A DNA stretch of 64,000 bases from Aurantibacillus circumpalustris (GCF_029625215.1 NZ_CP121197.1:2914001-2978000), one strand, 5' to 3'; positions 17,501-24,707 are shown, counted from the stretch's first letter. A program made the numbers and translations. The notes: a model not told the origin generated them from the letters alone.

Positions 17501-19641
17501 CCAGGGCATAAAGTTGATGGGTTTGGACTTAAAGTATAATTAAAAGTAAATGCATTCACATTAAAAGTTGTGCCATAGTGGCACGATCCGTCGAATGAAT
17601 GCACGCTGTATGTTCCAGCAGATAAAGCACTTAAAGGAAGTGAAGTTTGATTTGAGGGACCTGAACTAATGTTGTAAACAGGTGTGTTGCCAATTGAATT
17701 TATATTAAAAGTATTTAAACCTGCTGGTCCACCAAGCGCGGGAATTAAATTAATAACTGCAGTACCATTGTTGCCGCCAGGGCAAATCCAAGGAATACTG
17801 TTTGCTGATAAAAATCCTGGATTAGTAGCTGCTAAAGTGTATCTAACGGAATCGAGACAACCGAAAGAACTCAGATAAGTCAGCGTTACAACACTTCCTG
17901 TTGTTGGATTTGTAATAGTTAAACTTGACGAGGTACCCCCAAGATTTGACGGAATTGCCGTACTCCCATTGTACCATTGAAAGTTGGTGCCACCACCCGT
18001 TACAATGTAAGCTATGTTACCACAGAATGGTTTTAATTGATTAATAACTCCGGGTGGTTGCACACCAATGGTAACCGTAGTAATGGCGGATCCGCAACCC
18101 GCAGAACCGAATCCTGTTATTCCTATTGAGTATATTCCTGCAGCCAAGCCTGTTACTATGGAAGAAGTACCCACTACACTGTTGGTTGAATTGAGCCATG
18201 TGTAATTGTAACCCGTTCCACTACCATTTCCAATAACAGTGGCACTTCCACTAGCACCACCTGCGCATGACGATCCCGAAGCAATACCGCTAATGTTTAC
18301 AGTGGTATAGGACAGGGTATTTACTGATACATATTGACAGCCTGATGGAGAAGTTAAATAAACTGAATACGTTAAACCTGGAGTCGGAGAGTTAATTGAT
18401 AGTGTTTGTAAAGTAGCTTGCGATACTGGAATAACGGGAGTAAATGGCGGAGCAACCCAAGAATAGGTTGCATAACCTGTTGGAGCACTAATTTGTGCAG
18501 AACCGCTTCCGGCACAAAAACTTACAGGCCCACTAATTACTGTAACGGATCCCAATGGTGGAGTACAGGTTGAACAAAGTAAAGTGCCGCCGCATTTTGA
18601 ATCAAAATAAAGCGAACCGTGGTGCGCTCCTCCGTTGCAGTCACCGTTCGTTATTCTTATAGTAACGCATGATCCAATATAGGGTGTTAAGTCAATGTAC
18701 TTTAATTGCCAGTTTGTCCACGAAACGCCATTTGGCGAGAATGAGTATCCCGTAGCACCATTCATACAGCTGCTGCCCGGAGGAGTTAAACTTATAGATG
18801 AACACGCTAAAGGTGCACCTGAACAATCAAACATGTTAATCGTAAAAAAGGGTTGGTCGCAGCATTGGTGTCCTGAACCATCCCAGGAACCTGCATATGC
18901 AAATTGAAAAAGAGAATTAGATGTTGTTACAGGAAAAGTTGTACTTAATCGTGTGGAAACAAATCCTGGTGTTGTGTTATTTAACACGGCGACACGATTT
19001 CCTCCAAGTGGTGAGTTAAGAATATTTCCAATGTACGGATGCCCAAGAATAGGCGTTGTTACAATAGAAAACTCTGGACTTCCACCTACCCAAACTGCAT
19101 TTGTCGGTGTTCCGCAGGCAAGTTGTTTGCCGTTTGTATTCGTAGTTTCAAGAGACCAACCAGTAATAGCGTTTAATGAATTGTATGTTCCCGCTGGAGT
19201 GGCTTCAAAATCTTCGTTTACACAAGGTGCTACATTTATAAAATTTTGACCGCCAATTTGTTTTGTATTTACTATAGGTTGACTTGCAACTATTGGCTTA
19301 GCCGCGTATTCCCCTAGTTTATATTTTTGATCAATATAATCTCTTTTTCTAAAAGCCATTACGCTTATAAATTCCTGACCATAATAGAGACGTGAAATAA
19401 GTTCGGCTTTAACAGCCGCTTCATCAAAGCCTTTTAAGGAATCTCCGTAATAATTACGGTAGTCTTTCAATGTACTTGTAGAAAGATAATTTTGTGTGTT
19501 TATATAAGTGGCTTTAGGATCTGTTGGATCAATTTTAGACTCGAATGATGAGCTGGCGTTATTCGTTTTACTCGTTTGCGCATTTAAATTTGAAATTAAA
19601 ATACAAACTACGAGCGACAGGGTTTTTAGTGGGTTTTTCAT
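14569..19641 (-). CDS. Giant T9SS-secreted repeat protein with type B (CHU_C) sorting domain
   Basis: A ~1,690-residue cell-surface or secreted protein. The ATG at 19641 starts a proper signal peptide (MKNPLKTLSLVVCILISNLNAQ); the frame upstream to 19704 would bury it. The N-terminal ~130 residues are followed by a lectin-like or MAM-like region around FEATPAGTYNS...ITGWSLE and then Ser/Thr/Asn/Gly-rich Ig-like modules. Residues ~900-1400 contain at least four related repeats with VPELCNNSSP, APICNNANP, LPDLCNNSP and AGPYCTSSLP. A PKD-like domain (GIYQVQYNYKDDIGC) and KTIEVKN precede the C-terminal sorting domain: FIPNSFSPNFDGLNDVF, IFDRWGHLVYQS and GWDG. Such proteins are carried across the outer membrane by T9SS and often act as adhesins or gliding factors. 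A TACCTTTA box (19659-19666) lies 21 bp from a TTG. Confidence 0.9.
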   Translation of the reverse strand: MKNPLKTLSLVVCILISNLNAQTSKTNNASSSFESKIDPTDPKATYINTQNYLSTSTLKDYRNYYGDSLKGFDEAAVKAELISRLYYGQEFISVMAFRKRDYIDQKYKLGEYAAKPIVASQPIVNTKQIGGQNFINVAPCVNEDFEATPAGTYNSLNAITGWSLETTNTNGKQLACGTPTNAVWVGGSPEFSIVTTPILGHPYIGNILNSPLGGNRVAVLNNTTPGFVSTRLSTTFPVTTSNSLFQFAYAGSWDGSGHQCCDQPFFTINMFDCSGAPLACSSISLTPPGSSCMNGATGYSFSPNGVSWTNWQLKYIDLTPYIGSCVTIRITNGDCNGGAHHGSLYFDSKCGGTLLCSTCTPPLGSVTVISGPVSFCAGSGSAQISAPTGYATYSWVAPPFTPVIPVSQATLQTLSINSPTPGLTYSVYLTSPSGCQYVSVNTLSYTTVNISGIASGSSCAGGASGSATVIGNGSGTGYNYTWLNSTNSVVGTSSIVTGLAAGIYSIGITGFGSAGCGSAITTVTIGVQPPGVINQLKPFCGNIAYIVTGGGTNFQWYNGSTAIPSNLGGTSSSLTITNPTTGSVVTLTYLSSFGCLDSVRYTLAATNPGFLSANSIPWICPGGNNGTAVINLIPALGGPAGLNTFNINSIGNTPVYNISSGPSNQTSLPLSALSAGTYSVHSFDGSCHYGTTFNVNAFTFNYTLSPNPSTLCPGNSIAAGVTFTNNPSLTQYSYSWSPTTWLAGNNGSFMSTIISPTLAAGTQSTLVYTVVVTPSTVNCPVTKTISITAANPATPIILAIPELCNNSSPVQILTSAPGGTYSTSYTGANSPVSQTSGLITPSHSNIAIGTNSFVYSISINTCVATKSGTYNVSQYNTAALTSAVPPLCVTNSPFNLMNIVQYTVNGSWTGQGVSNNQFVPTTLNTNTYPISYNVPSFPNPLACPSTTLINVAVTKTITPTIIEVPEFCSNKLPFTMTVTPSGGSWFPSSGINSNGAVTPSNITVPNLTVTYSVNVGPCLNIKTSLLNVSQFIPATLTNSLSNLCYNSGVVNLMSIVQNTAGTWKDTTGVLTNSFFPSGLTTNVYTLSYKHPSAPNATLCPDTKTIAVSLLNPPMPSITQVAPICNNANPIQLQVTPLTGNWTGTSYLSSGGVFTPSLSSVGNNAVKYVIGTAICNRQQTKQISVEAFVPATITSKLPDLCNNSPVMNLTPFTANNQGTWGGAGITGTNFNPNTTGSGNFILTYHTASSPSGLCPDEALVTIKVFSLAVPSLTKAGPYCTSSLPVQLQVSPIGGVFGGSDANAVSNSGKFNPASALIGNNQVTYSITSGPCIAYAKMMIQVEKFISSSLDKKPGPFCKTSYAINLNSYVLNTGGEWSMKDAGQSGLQGNMFHPDQAIPDNKTTLIYTTFSEPTRDLCPDKTEVTIEVRNNPIIKVTKNGKSSCAPAEFEFYTSSVNTGDGTWSFNDGSEVTKGLSAVHLFMNPGIYQVQYNYKDDIGCEALPVKIADLEIHDSPKANFTFPEEIYISEPRIQLSNLSKALENNSYYWEIKNLLKSNELAPSVEFSTLGKYQITLTATSAFGCKDEITKTIEVKNNFNVFIPNSFSPNFDGLNDVFAPVFTKEGLDTKYFEMQIFDRWGHLVYQSKDITKGWDGSLENKGEAMKEDTYVFKIKYKDAEGNLYEKAGNIALLK

Positions 19642-19910
19642 GGTACTTTTATTTTTGATAAAGGTACGGCTTGAAAGCCCCAACTGACAAGCCTTTTCAC
19701 TCATCCAATTCTATGACCCGCTAAATCAATTTTTGTTCACTCAATGGTTTGATAGTTTGGCTTAGTTAAATTGAGGTTGTGATTTATTAGTCAATAATGT
19801 AATAAATATTAAACGATCAAATTTAATTTTGAAGAAGGGAGAACAATAGGCAAAATGTAATTTGTTTTTTTGTTCATTTATACCGTTAAAATTACTGAAG
19901 TTGATAGTTG

Positions 19911-20528
19911 TTATAATAAGAAACCAACCACGCTGTAGGCTATTATATTTGCCAAGCCATGCGAAATCCAGCCAGGAATAATACTACCATTCCCAATTTT
20001 TTCATTCAGATAAACAGAAATATAGGATCCTATTGCAGGTAAAATAAAAATCAAAATTAAAAAAGGTATGTAAGTTGTGATAGCAGCCACCATAACAGCA
20101 TGGATGAGTCCAAAGATAAAAGCTTGTATAAAGTTTCCTTTATTATAACCCATTAATGCGATAAGTCTTTTTGCAATAAATCCTCTAAAGAGTATTTCTT
20201 CAGCGAGAGCTGTTTTGAGCAAGGCAATTGCAAGTAGCATAATAACAGAACTTGCACTGAATCCCATAAGATGAAATTTGCCAGTAACGCTTTCGGGTGC
20301 AAGCATGAGTCCTTTGAAATCGGTACTTACTAGAACGAGAATAAGCAGCGGGGCAGCAAATAGTAAACAGGCAAGCGCTGCAAGATAATTTGCTTTTGCA
20401 GTAGATTTCTTTAAACCTATATAATTTAAAAAACCTTTTGCTGATTTATTTTTTATAATAAATACTAAAAACGGTATGAGCGTGAAAAGTAAAACCTGAA
20501 GTAGAGCTCCAATTAGTTCATTTTCCAT
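19911..20528 (-). CDS. CPBP-family intramembrane glutamic protease
   Basis: A 205-residue polytopic membrane protein of the CAAX-protease/bacteriocin-processing (CPBP) family. The catalytic motif LAEEILFRGF lies at about residues 112-121, the second motif FGLIHA at about 140, and a third His in WISHGLANI near the C-terminus. About six membrane segments are visible. In bacteria these proteins process peptides or protect against bacteriocins, but the substrate here is unknown. It lies at the edge of the accessory block that runs to 24.5 kb. The 220 bp between it and the GNAT gene hold a possible gene remnant. Confidence 0.85.
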   Translation of the reverse strand: MENELIGALLQVLLFTLIPFLVFIIKNKSAKGFLNYIGLKKSTAKANYLAALACLLFAAPLLILVLVSTDFKGLMLAPESVTGKFHLMGFSASSVIMLLAIALLKTALAEEILFRGFIAKRLIALMGYNKGNFIQAFIFGLIHAVMVAAITTYIPFLILIFILPAIGSYISVYLNEKIGNGSIIPGWISHGLANIIAYSVVGFLL

Positions 20529-20608
20529 GTTGTTTTGTTTTAATATTCTTGCAAGTGATGTATAAGTTCAAATTATTTTTAGATCTAAATACCTTGCACC
20601 TAATTTAA

Positions 20609-20713
20609 TTATTCTTGGTGTAAAATAAGATATAAGTACCATTTATTCATTTCGCCTTCTTTTACAATTAAGTCAAAAATAAATTTACCCTCGACTGTAC
20701 TTTCTATGTCTGA
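20609..20713 (-). pseudogene. Possible C-terminal gene remnant
   Basis: A short open stretch reading TVEGKFIFDLIVKEGEMNKW and then YLYLILHQE to a TAA looks like real protein sequence but has no start. A separate frame beginning ATG right behind the GNAT stop (MNKQATAISKVLVRV) could join it by a one-base frameshift near 20714. It may be the tail of a lost cassette gene. Low confidence. Confidence 0.25.
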
Positions 20714-20748
20714 CCCGCACTAAAACCTTTGATATCGCTGTTGCTTGT

Positions 20749-21207
20749 TTATTCATCTTTTAATTTCAATTCCATTATAGGTAAATACCGGTTTTTGATA
20801 GTGGTTTCAATCTGCCCGATTTTAATGAATTTAAATTTTTCATAAAATTTTTGTGTATTTGGCTCTGAATCAAGAATTATCTTTTGTGTGTCCGTCTTTT
20901 TTATTCTGTTAATAAAATCATTCATAAGGAGTGTTCCAAACCCTTTTCCAATAAATTCAGGAAGTACAAATAGATTGTCGAGTTTAACTATATTTTTATC
21001 TACATGGTTATAAGAGTAATAAGCAACAATAGTATTATCAACGACTAAATTAAATACATTATTAGTTTCAATATAGGTTCTTGTTATAGTTAATAAATCC
21101 GACCATATTTCTATTTGTTCGCTAGAATAACCCCAGTATGCTTTTGATTTTTTTGTTATAGTCGTTAAAATTTTATCATTGTCTATGTCGGATTTTAGTA
21201 TTAACAT
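20749..21207 (-). CDS. GNAT-family N-acetyltransferase
   Basis: A 152-residue cytoplasmic acetyl-CoA-dependent acetyltransferase. The acetyl-CoA-binding motif A is clear: KLDNLFVLPEFIGKGFGTLL (V-x-P-x-x-x-x-K/R-G-x-G), followed by DFINRIKKTDTQKIILDSEPNTQKFYEKFKFIKIG, the usual ending with the Y-x-x-x-F motif. The acceptor substrate is unknown. It sits in the accessory block next to MazEF; GNATs are typical passengers of gene cassettes, but no attC-like site is convincing on its downstream side. Only 48 bp separate it from mazF. Confidence 0.88.
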   Translation of the reverse strand: MLILKSDIDNDKILTTITKKSKAYWGYSSEQIEIWSDLLTITRTYIETNNVFNLVVDNTIVAYYSYNHVDKNIVKLDNLFVLPEFIGKGFGTLLMNDFINRIKKTDTQKIILDSEPNTQKFYEKFKFIKIGQIETTIKNRYLPIMELKLKDE

Positions 21208-21217
21208 ATAATATTTA

Positions 21218-21245
21218 TAACGTTTTGAGCCTAGGCGCTGTTACC
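21218..21245. repeat. Small palindrome, weak attC-like candidate
   Basis: The near-perfect palindrome GAGCCTAGGCGC (21227-21238) is flanked by TAACG and GTTACC between the GNAT and mazF genes. Outer TAAC/GTTA complementarity resembles the ends of attC sites, but the element is much shorter than known ones. It could equally be a terminator stem. Confidence 0.3.
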
Positions 21246-21255
21246 AGACGTTTGT

Positions 21256-21579
21256 TTAGTCTACGTATGTTTCTTGAATAATAGTCTTGACTTTGTAAAT
21301 TTCTTTGTCCGTGAGTGAATCAAATGATTTTACAATACGTTTTCTGTCGATTGTTCGAATTTGATCTAATACAACCCATCCTTTTGTCTTACCGTGTTTT
21401 ACTTCAACTCTAGTTGGATAGGGTTTTGAATTACTTGTCATTGGAGCAACGACGATTGTCTGCAAATATTTATTCATTTCGTCAGGAGAGATAACAACGC
21501 AAGGGCGAGTCTTTTTCATTTCACTGCCAACTGTCGGGTCTAGATTAACCAAAACAATTTGATATTGCTTTATTACCAT
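21256..21579 (-). CDS. mazF: MazF/PemK-type toxin (mRNA interferase)
   Basis: A 107-residue endoribonuclease toxin that cuts mRNA at short motifs. The family signature is present: YQIVLVNLDPTVGSEMKKTRPCVVIS at the N-terminus, VVAPMTSNSKPYPTRVEV and then VVLDQIRTIDRKRI. The RPCVVIS and LDQIR segments carry the usual active-site residues. Its start overlaps the end of the antitoxin gene by 7 bp, the typical arrangement for translational coupling. It lies in a cassette-like unit between attC-like site A and a small palindrome. Confidence 0.92.
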   Translation of the reverse strand: MVIKQYQIVLVNLDPTVGSEMKKTRPCVVISPDEMNKYLQTIVVAPMTSNSKPYPTRVEVKHGKTKGWVVLDQIRTIDRKRIVKSFDSLTDKEIYKVKTIIQETYVD

Positions 21580-21815
21580 ACTTCAAATGTGTCTTCGTTA
21601 AAAACATCGGTCATTAAAGGTTTGTCGTCACCGTTTTCATGCATTTTCTTAAAAGCTTTTTCCCAGCCTTTTCGCGAAGATGTCTTTGGTTTTAGGATAA
21701 TGTAATCTTTTTCGAGAATCAATTCCATAGTGTCTCGAATGTGATATTTTTCAAGTACTGTTTTTGATAAACGAATTCCTTTAGAATTTCCGATTGATAT
21801 TAATGAGATGTCCAT
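21573..21815 (-). CDS. mazE: MazE/AbrB-type antitoxin
   Basis: An 80-residue antitoxin. The N-terminal half is a swapped-hairpin AbrB/MazE DNA-binding domain (SLISIGNSKGIRLSKTVLEKY, then MELILEKDYIILKP). The C-terminal half is acidic and unstructured (HENGDDKPLMTDVFNEDTFEVW) and should wrap around the toxin. As in other pairs it probably represses its own promoter. Upstream, between attC-like site A and the start, ~80 bp of AT-rich DNA can hold that promoter. Confidence 0.9.
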   Translation of the reverse strand: MDISLISIGNSKGIRLSKTVLEKYHIRDTMELILEKDYIILKPKTSSRKGWEKAFKKMHENGDDKPLMTDVFNEDTFEVW

Positions 21816-21897
21816 GGCTATTATATGTAATTACAAAGTTATTACATTAATTTGAGATTTCCAAATTTAAGTCTGAGCGTTTTGTCTTTATAAATAA

Positions 21898-22030
21898 CTG
21901 GTAACGGTTTGCAGCTACAAGAAGTTGGCGATTTCGAAGCACTAAACTGTCTGCCAGCACTGAATTTGATACGAAGCACAAAACTTCATTTAACCACTGA
22001 ACCGCCAATTTCTTGAAGGTGCTGTTAGCA
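21898..22030 (-). repeat. attC-like site A (between the SnoaL-like gene and mazE)
   Basis: Inverted arms CAAGAAGTTGGCG (21918-21930) and CGCCAATTTCTTG (22003-22015), 12 of 13 paired, extended outward by CAGC/GCTG and by GGTAAC (from 21900) against GTTAGCA (22024-22030). The loop contains TAAACTGTCTGCCAGCAC (21943-21960), which is found identically in site B, and a direct repeat CGAAGCAC. Layout follows attC: outer core boxes, long stem and variable loop. Confidence 0.6.
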
Positions 22031-22036
22031 GTAGTT

Positions 22037-22495
22037 TTATTCATTTTTAATTCGAGTTGAGTGAAGCATTTCTAGTTTCCATCCATTCTCTGTTAAAATT
22101 GCCGTTGCGCTTTCTAACCAATTAGCTTTTCCAATGATTTTATTATCAGTTGAGAATGTCGCATAGTTTTGGTATGCAATCCATGCCGTTCGGTTTGCGA
22201 TTTTAATTTCTATAATTTCAATTGTATTAATTCGTTTTGGATTCGGTTTCCGAAGTATGGCATTATCCAAATAATTTTTAATGGAATCGTTATTCCAAAC
22301 TTCTCCGTTTTCCAAAAGCAGGAAGTCTTTAGTGTAGTATTTATCAATGTTTTTAGAATCTAAATTAGACCATATTTCGTCAAACGATTCAATTACTAAA
22401 TTTTTAATACGTGTTTTGTCGGTTTCATTTGAAACTTGACCGAATGATATCGTTGTTAAAAACATCATTAAAATTATGGAGTTAAGTCTTTTCAT
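22037..22495 (-). CDS. Exported SnoaL/DUF4440-like protein
   Basis: A 152-residue protein of the NTF2-like fold. The ATG at 22495 begins the signal peptide MKRLNSIILMMFLTTISFGQ; the frame continuing to 22579 would translate part of attC-like site B and should be ignored. The mature part (IKNLVIESFDEIWSNLDSKN, YYTKDFLLLENGEVW, then AWIAYQNYATF, GWKLEMLHSTRI) is the pattern of SnoaL/DUF4440 domains, which bind small ligands or act as ketosteroid-isomerase-like enzymes. No catalytic pair is certain. It forms its own cassette between sites A and B, transcribed from the minus strand. Confidence 0.82.
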   Translation of the reverse strand: MKRLNSIILMMFLTTISFGQVSNETDKTRIKNLVIESFDEIWSNLDSKNIDKYYTKDFLLLENGEVWNNDSIKNYLDNAILRKPNPKRINTIEIIEIKIANRTAWIAYQNYATFSTDNKIIGKANWLESATAILTENGWKLEMLHSTRIKNE

Positions 22496-22516
22496 TTTTG
22501 TCGTTTTTAAATTGCT

Positions 22517-22646
22517 GCTATCGGTTTCGGGCTTTGCGTTGGTGGGCTTTTGAAACCGTAAACTGTCTGCCAGCACCAACGTTTATTAATTGCTCAAATG
22601 TTTCTATTCGCACTGTCTGCCCACTAACGCAAAACCCGTGTTAGGC
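22517..22646 (-). repeat. attC-like site B (between the ATPase and SnoaL-like genes)
   Basis: Twenty-base inverted arms CGGGCTTTGCGTTGGTGGGC (22528-22547) and GCCCACTAACGCAAAACCCG (22619-22638) pair at 18 of 20 positions. The right edge is GTTAGGC (22640-22646), an exact integron core box GTTRRRY, five bases from the ATPase stop. The loop holds TAAACTGTCTGCCAGCAC (22559-22576), shared with site A, and a second partial ACTGTCTGCC at 22612. Confidence 0.7.
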
Positions 22647-22650
22647 GTAG

Positions 22651-24411
22651 TTATTTCTGAATGTCTTTAAAAATTTCTAATAGGTCTATCGGGATAAACT
22701 CTTGTCTGTTTAGAGCGTTCATTAAGTTGTCATAATTAACTGCTTTTTGATATTTTAATTTAAATTGAGAAAACAAATCATGTCCTCGTCTATTTAGAAA
22801 CCACTTCGGATAGAGCAGAGTCATGCCGTTTATAAATTGAACACTTACCTTTATTTTTTCGTCAGGCAATAGATTATTTAATGTTGGTTCAATTTCACTT
22901 AAAATATGGTCTGCAATTTTTTGTATTTCTGTTTGTCCCAATTCTAAAATTCTATGTTCATCACGATGTGAAAGGGTAATACTTGGCACAGAAATAGTAA
23001 CATTCTCATGTAATAAGGATGAATAAATTAGGATTGGGTCGAGAAGATAATTTTCCAAACTATATCTTTTAATTACGTGTAGATTTTTAGTCGAAGTAAC
23101 ATTTTCCTTAACGTTTGTACCATTGTCATAATCCATTAAACCTTGAAAAATATCATCTGCACCTTCATTAATAAATTTTTCAACCCAACTTCTAACAACG
23201 GTACAGCCACCTGATGTACTTGCGGATTTATTCGAAGCAGCAATAAATATTATTGAAACATGTTCAATTAAAAGTTTTTTGTTTTTTAGAATAACAAAAA
23301 CTTCATTATAAAATTTAGCATCATTCTTGTCCTCTACCAGTACATGTTTATCATTTGATTTTACGACAACGAGTCCATCTGTTAATAAACTAATACCATA
23401 TTCTTTTGATTTAAGTGGTTTTATTTGAGGATTATTTTTTTCCATCTCAAACAAGGAATAGTCGGGAGCTAACGAAACTGTCGAAGGAGAGTGCGTTGTC
23501 ATAATAACTCGCACTCCAAAATTCCTTACTAATGATTTTTCAATTACATCTATAAATTGTTTTACAGCAGAAGGGTGAAGGTGTGCATCAGGTTCGTCCA
23601 AAAGCATAAGTTTTGGGAGTCTTTTATCTTTGCTGGCGTTAAACATCCAGATGCTTAATGAGATTAAAACTTTTTCTCCTGAAGACAAATCGGAAAAATT
23701 TATTTTTAGCAAAGGATTCGTTATTCCAATAAGTTCGAAATGATAATCTCCAATATATGATTTGGGTTTATTTACTTCGTAAGGGAATCCCGCAATATGA
23801 AGCATATTGTTTATTATTTCCCAAGGAGAAAGTCCAATTGCTTTTTTAATGTCCTCATCGCTTTTTCCTGAATCACGTAATTCAGCATATTTACAATGGT
23901 ATGTGAGGAAGGCTTCACTTAGTCCCTCGTGAATTTGAATCTTATTTATGTAATCAAAATAGTCAACGGGAAGGTTTTCTTGGATGTCATTTTTGGTAAT
24001 CTCTGATTTGGGTTTGCCAATTCTTTGTTCAATAATTGATGATAGTTCAACATATTGTACATTATTGTTTTGTCCAGTGATTTGGGTGTGTATATGATTG
24101 ATTATTTGGGTGAATTTTGAAGAATTAGTAGCAGCTAAATTCCCGAGTTGCCATATTGAAGGTATATATACTATATCTTTATTAGTGATTTTAATATCAC
24201 TTTCTGTTTTGACGCCATGAAATGGGTCTGTAGCAATCCTTTGTGCATTATTTCTTTGGTCTTGAGTCGCACCAAAATGCCAATTCAATAACTCTAACAA
24301 TTGAGTCTTGCCACTTCCATTTTTTCCGGTAATTACAACAAAGTCAGGAATGTCAGCCCAGCCCAAAGAATTTATTGATTTGTATTTTCCGCTTAATAAT
24401 TCGAATTTCAT
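22651..24411 (-). CDS. AAA (ABC-like) ATPase fused to a TOPRIM/DUF4435-like domain; candidate defence protein
   Basis: A 586-residue cytoplasmic protein. Residues ~1-340 are an SMC/ABC-like ATPase: Walker A VVITGKNGSGKTQLLELL near 26-43, signature LSSGEKVLISLSIW near 242, Walker B KLMLLDEPDAHLHPSAV near 267, and a switch His in IMTTHSPS near 303. Residues ~355-586 look like a DUF4435/TOPRIM-type region: HVLVEDKNDAKFYNEVF, the acidic GLMDYDNG, and VIKRYSLENYLLDP, which matches the IENYLL pattern of that family. This resembles OLD-family nucleases and a fusion of the two proteins (ATPase AriA and DUF4435 AriB) of the PARIS anti-phage system. It lies alone between attC-like sites B and C. ATPase is certain; the defence role is inference. 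Confidence 0.82.
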   Translation of the reverse strand: MKFELLSGKYKSINSLGWADIPDFVVITGKNGSGKTQLLELLNWHFGATQDQRNNAQRIATDPFHGVKTESDIKITNKDIVYIPSIWQLGNLAATNSSKFTQIINHIHTQITGQNNNVQYVELSSIIEQRIGKPKSEITKNDIQENLPVDYFDYINKIQIHEGLSEAFLTYHCKYAELRDSGKSDEDIKKAIGLSPWEIINNMLHIAGFPYEVNKPKSYIGDYHFELIGITNPLLKINFSDLSSGEKVLISLSIWMFNASKDKRLPKLMLLDEPDAHLHPSAVKQFIDVIEKSLVRNFGVRVIMTTHSPSTVSLAPDYSLFEMEKNNPQIKPLKSKEYGISLLTDGLVVVKSNDKHVLVEDKNDAKFYNEVFVILKNKKLLIEHVSIIFIAASNKSASTSGGCTVVRSWVEKFINEGADDIFQGLMDYDNGTNVKENVTSTKNLHVIKRYSLENYLLDPILIYSSLLHENVTISVPSITLSHRDEHRILELGQTEIQKIADHILSEIEPTLNNLLPDEKIKVSVQFINGMTLLYPKWFLNRRGHDLFSQFKLKYQKAVNYDNLMNALNRQEFIPIDLLEIFKDIQK

Positions 24412-24431
24412 TTCTGTCTTTTTATAATTAC

Positions 24432-24507
24432 GCCTAACTACCCGCTAACCGCCATAAATTAGACAACAAACAATTAAAAGCAATTGTAAGTGGTTGTTGT
24501 CGGCTAA
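24432..24507 (-). repeat. attC-like site C (upstream edge of the cassette array)
   Basis: On the minus strand it ends in GTTAGGC (24438 down to 24432), the integron core box, 20 bases before the ATPase start. An inner stem GACAACAA/TTGTTGTC (24462-24469, 24494-24501) is flanked by TTAG and CTAA, with a CAATT/AATTG stem in the loop. The opposite core box is not recognisable, so the site may be degenerate or an array end. The rest of the 296 bp gap to topA holds only the terminator. Confidence 0.55.
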
Positions 24508-24654
24508 TGATGATTTCATGGGTTTTAATTAAATACAAGATACTAATTGTATTATGAATTTAAAAGGGTTCAAATGATATTCGTGAAAGGGTGAAATGGA
24601 AGTTGTTGTTTAAGTAAAATAAAGAAATATTTATAATCCTAAATCTCGTAAACA

Positions 24655-24688
24655 AAAAATCCGTTCTAATTCAAGAACGGATTTTTGT
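24655..24688 (-). terminator. Intrinsic terminator of topA
   Basis: AAAAATCCGTTCT / AGAACGGATTTTT with a 6-base loop, about 20 bp past the topA stop on the minus strand. A-runs and T-runs on both sides make it work in either direction. Confidence 0.9.
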
Positions 24689-24707
24689 TTTATAAAAGAT
24701 CATGGTA

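Larger units (their letters stand above)
21216..24507 (-). mobile_element. Putative gene-cassette array (CALIN-like: attC-like sites, no integrase)
   Basis: Three consecutive units on the minus strand (ATPase gene, SnoaL-like gene, mazEF) are each separated by a long imperfect inverted repeat with integron-type ends (GCCTAAC/GTTAGGC or similar). The genes are unrelated to each other, all point one way, and belong to classes that often travel as cassettes. No tyrosine recombinase (IntI) is in the window, hence the term CALIN-like. Boundaries are approximate. Confidence 0.55.

Noticed and set aside
18953-19249. 98-codon frame opposite the giant protein gene
   Set aside because: One of many antisense frames over a low-complexity, Ser/Thr-rich gene; no start signal and no family pattern.
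21847-22044. 65-codon minus-strand frame
   Set aside because: It lies wholly inside attC-like site A and translates the inverted-repeat arms; no family resemblance.
22496-22579. N-terminal extension of the SnoaL-like protein
   Set aside because: These 28 codons read through attC-like site B, and a signal peptide begins at the later ATG (22495).
22640-24438. Insertion sequence with terminal GTTAGGC/GCCTAAC inverted repeats around the ATPase gene
   Set aside because: The seven-base ends could be IS ends, but there is no transposase or target-site duplication, and the adjoining long stem-loops fit attC-like sites better.
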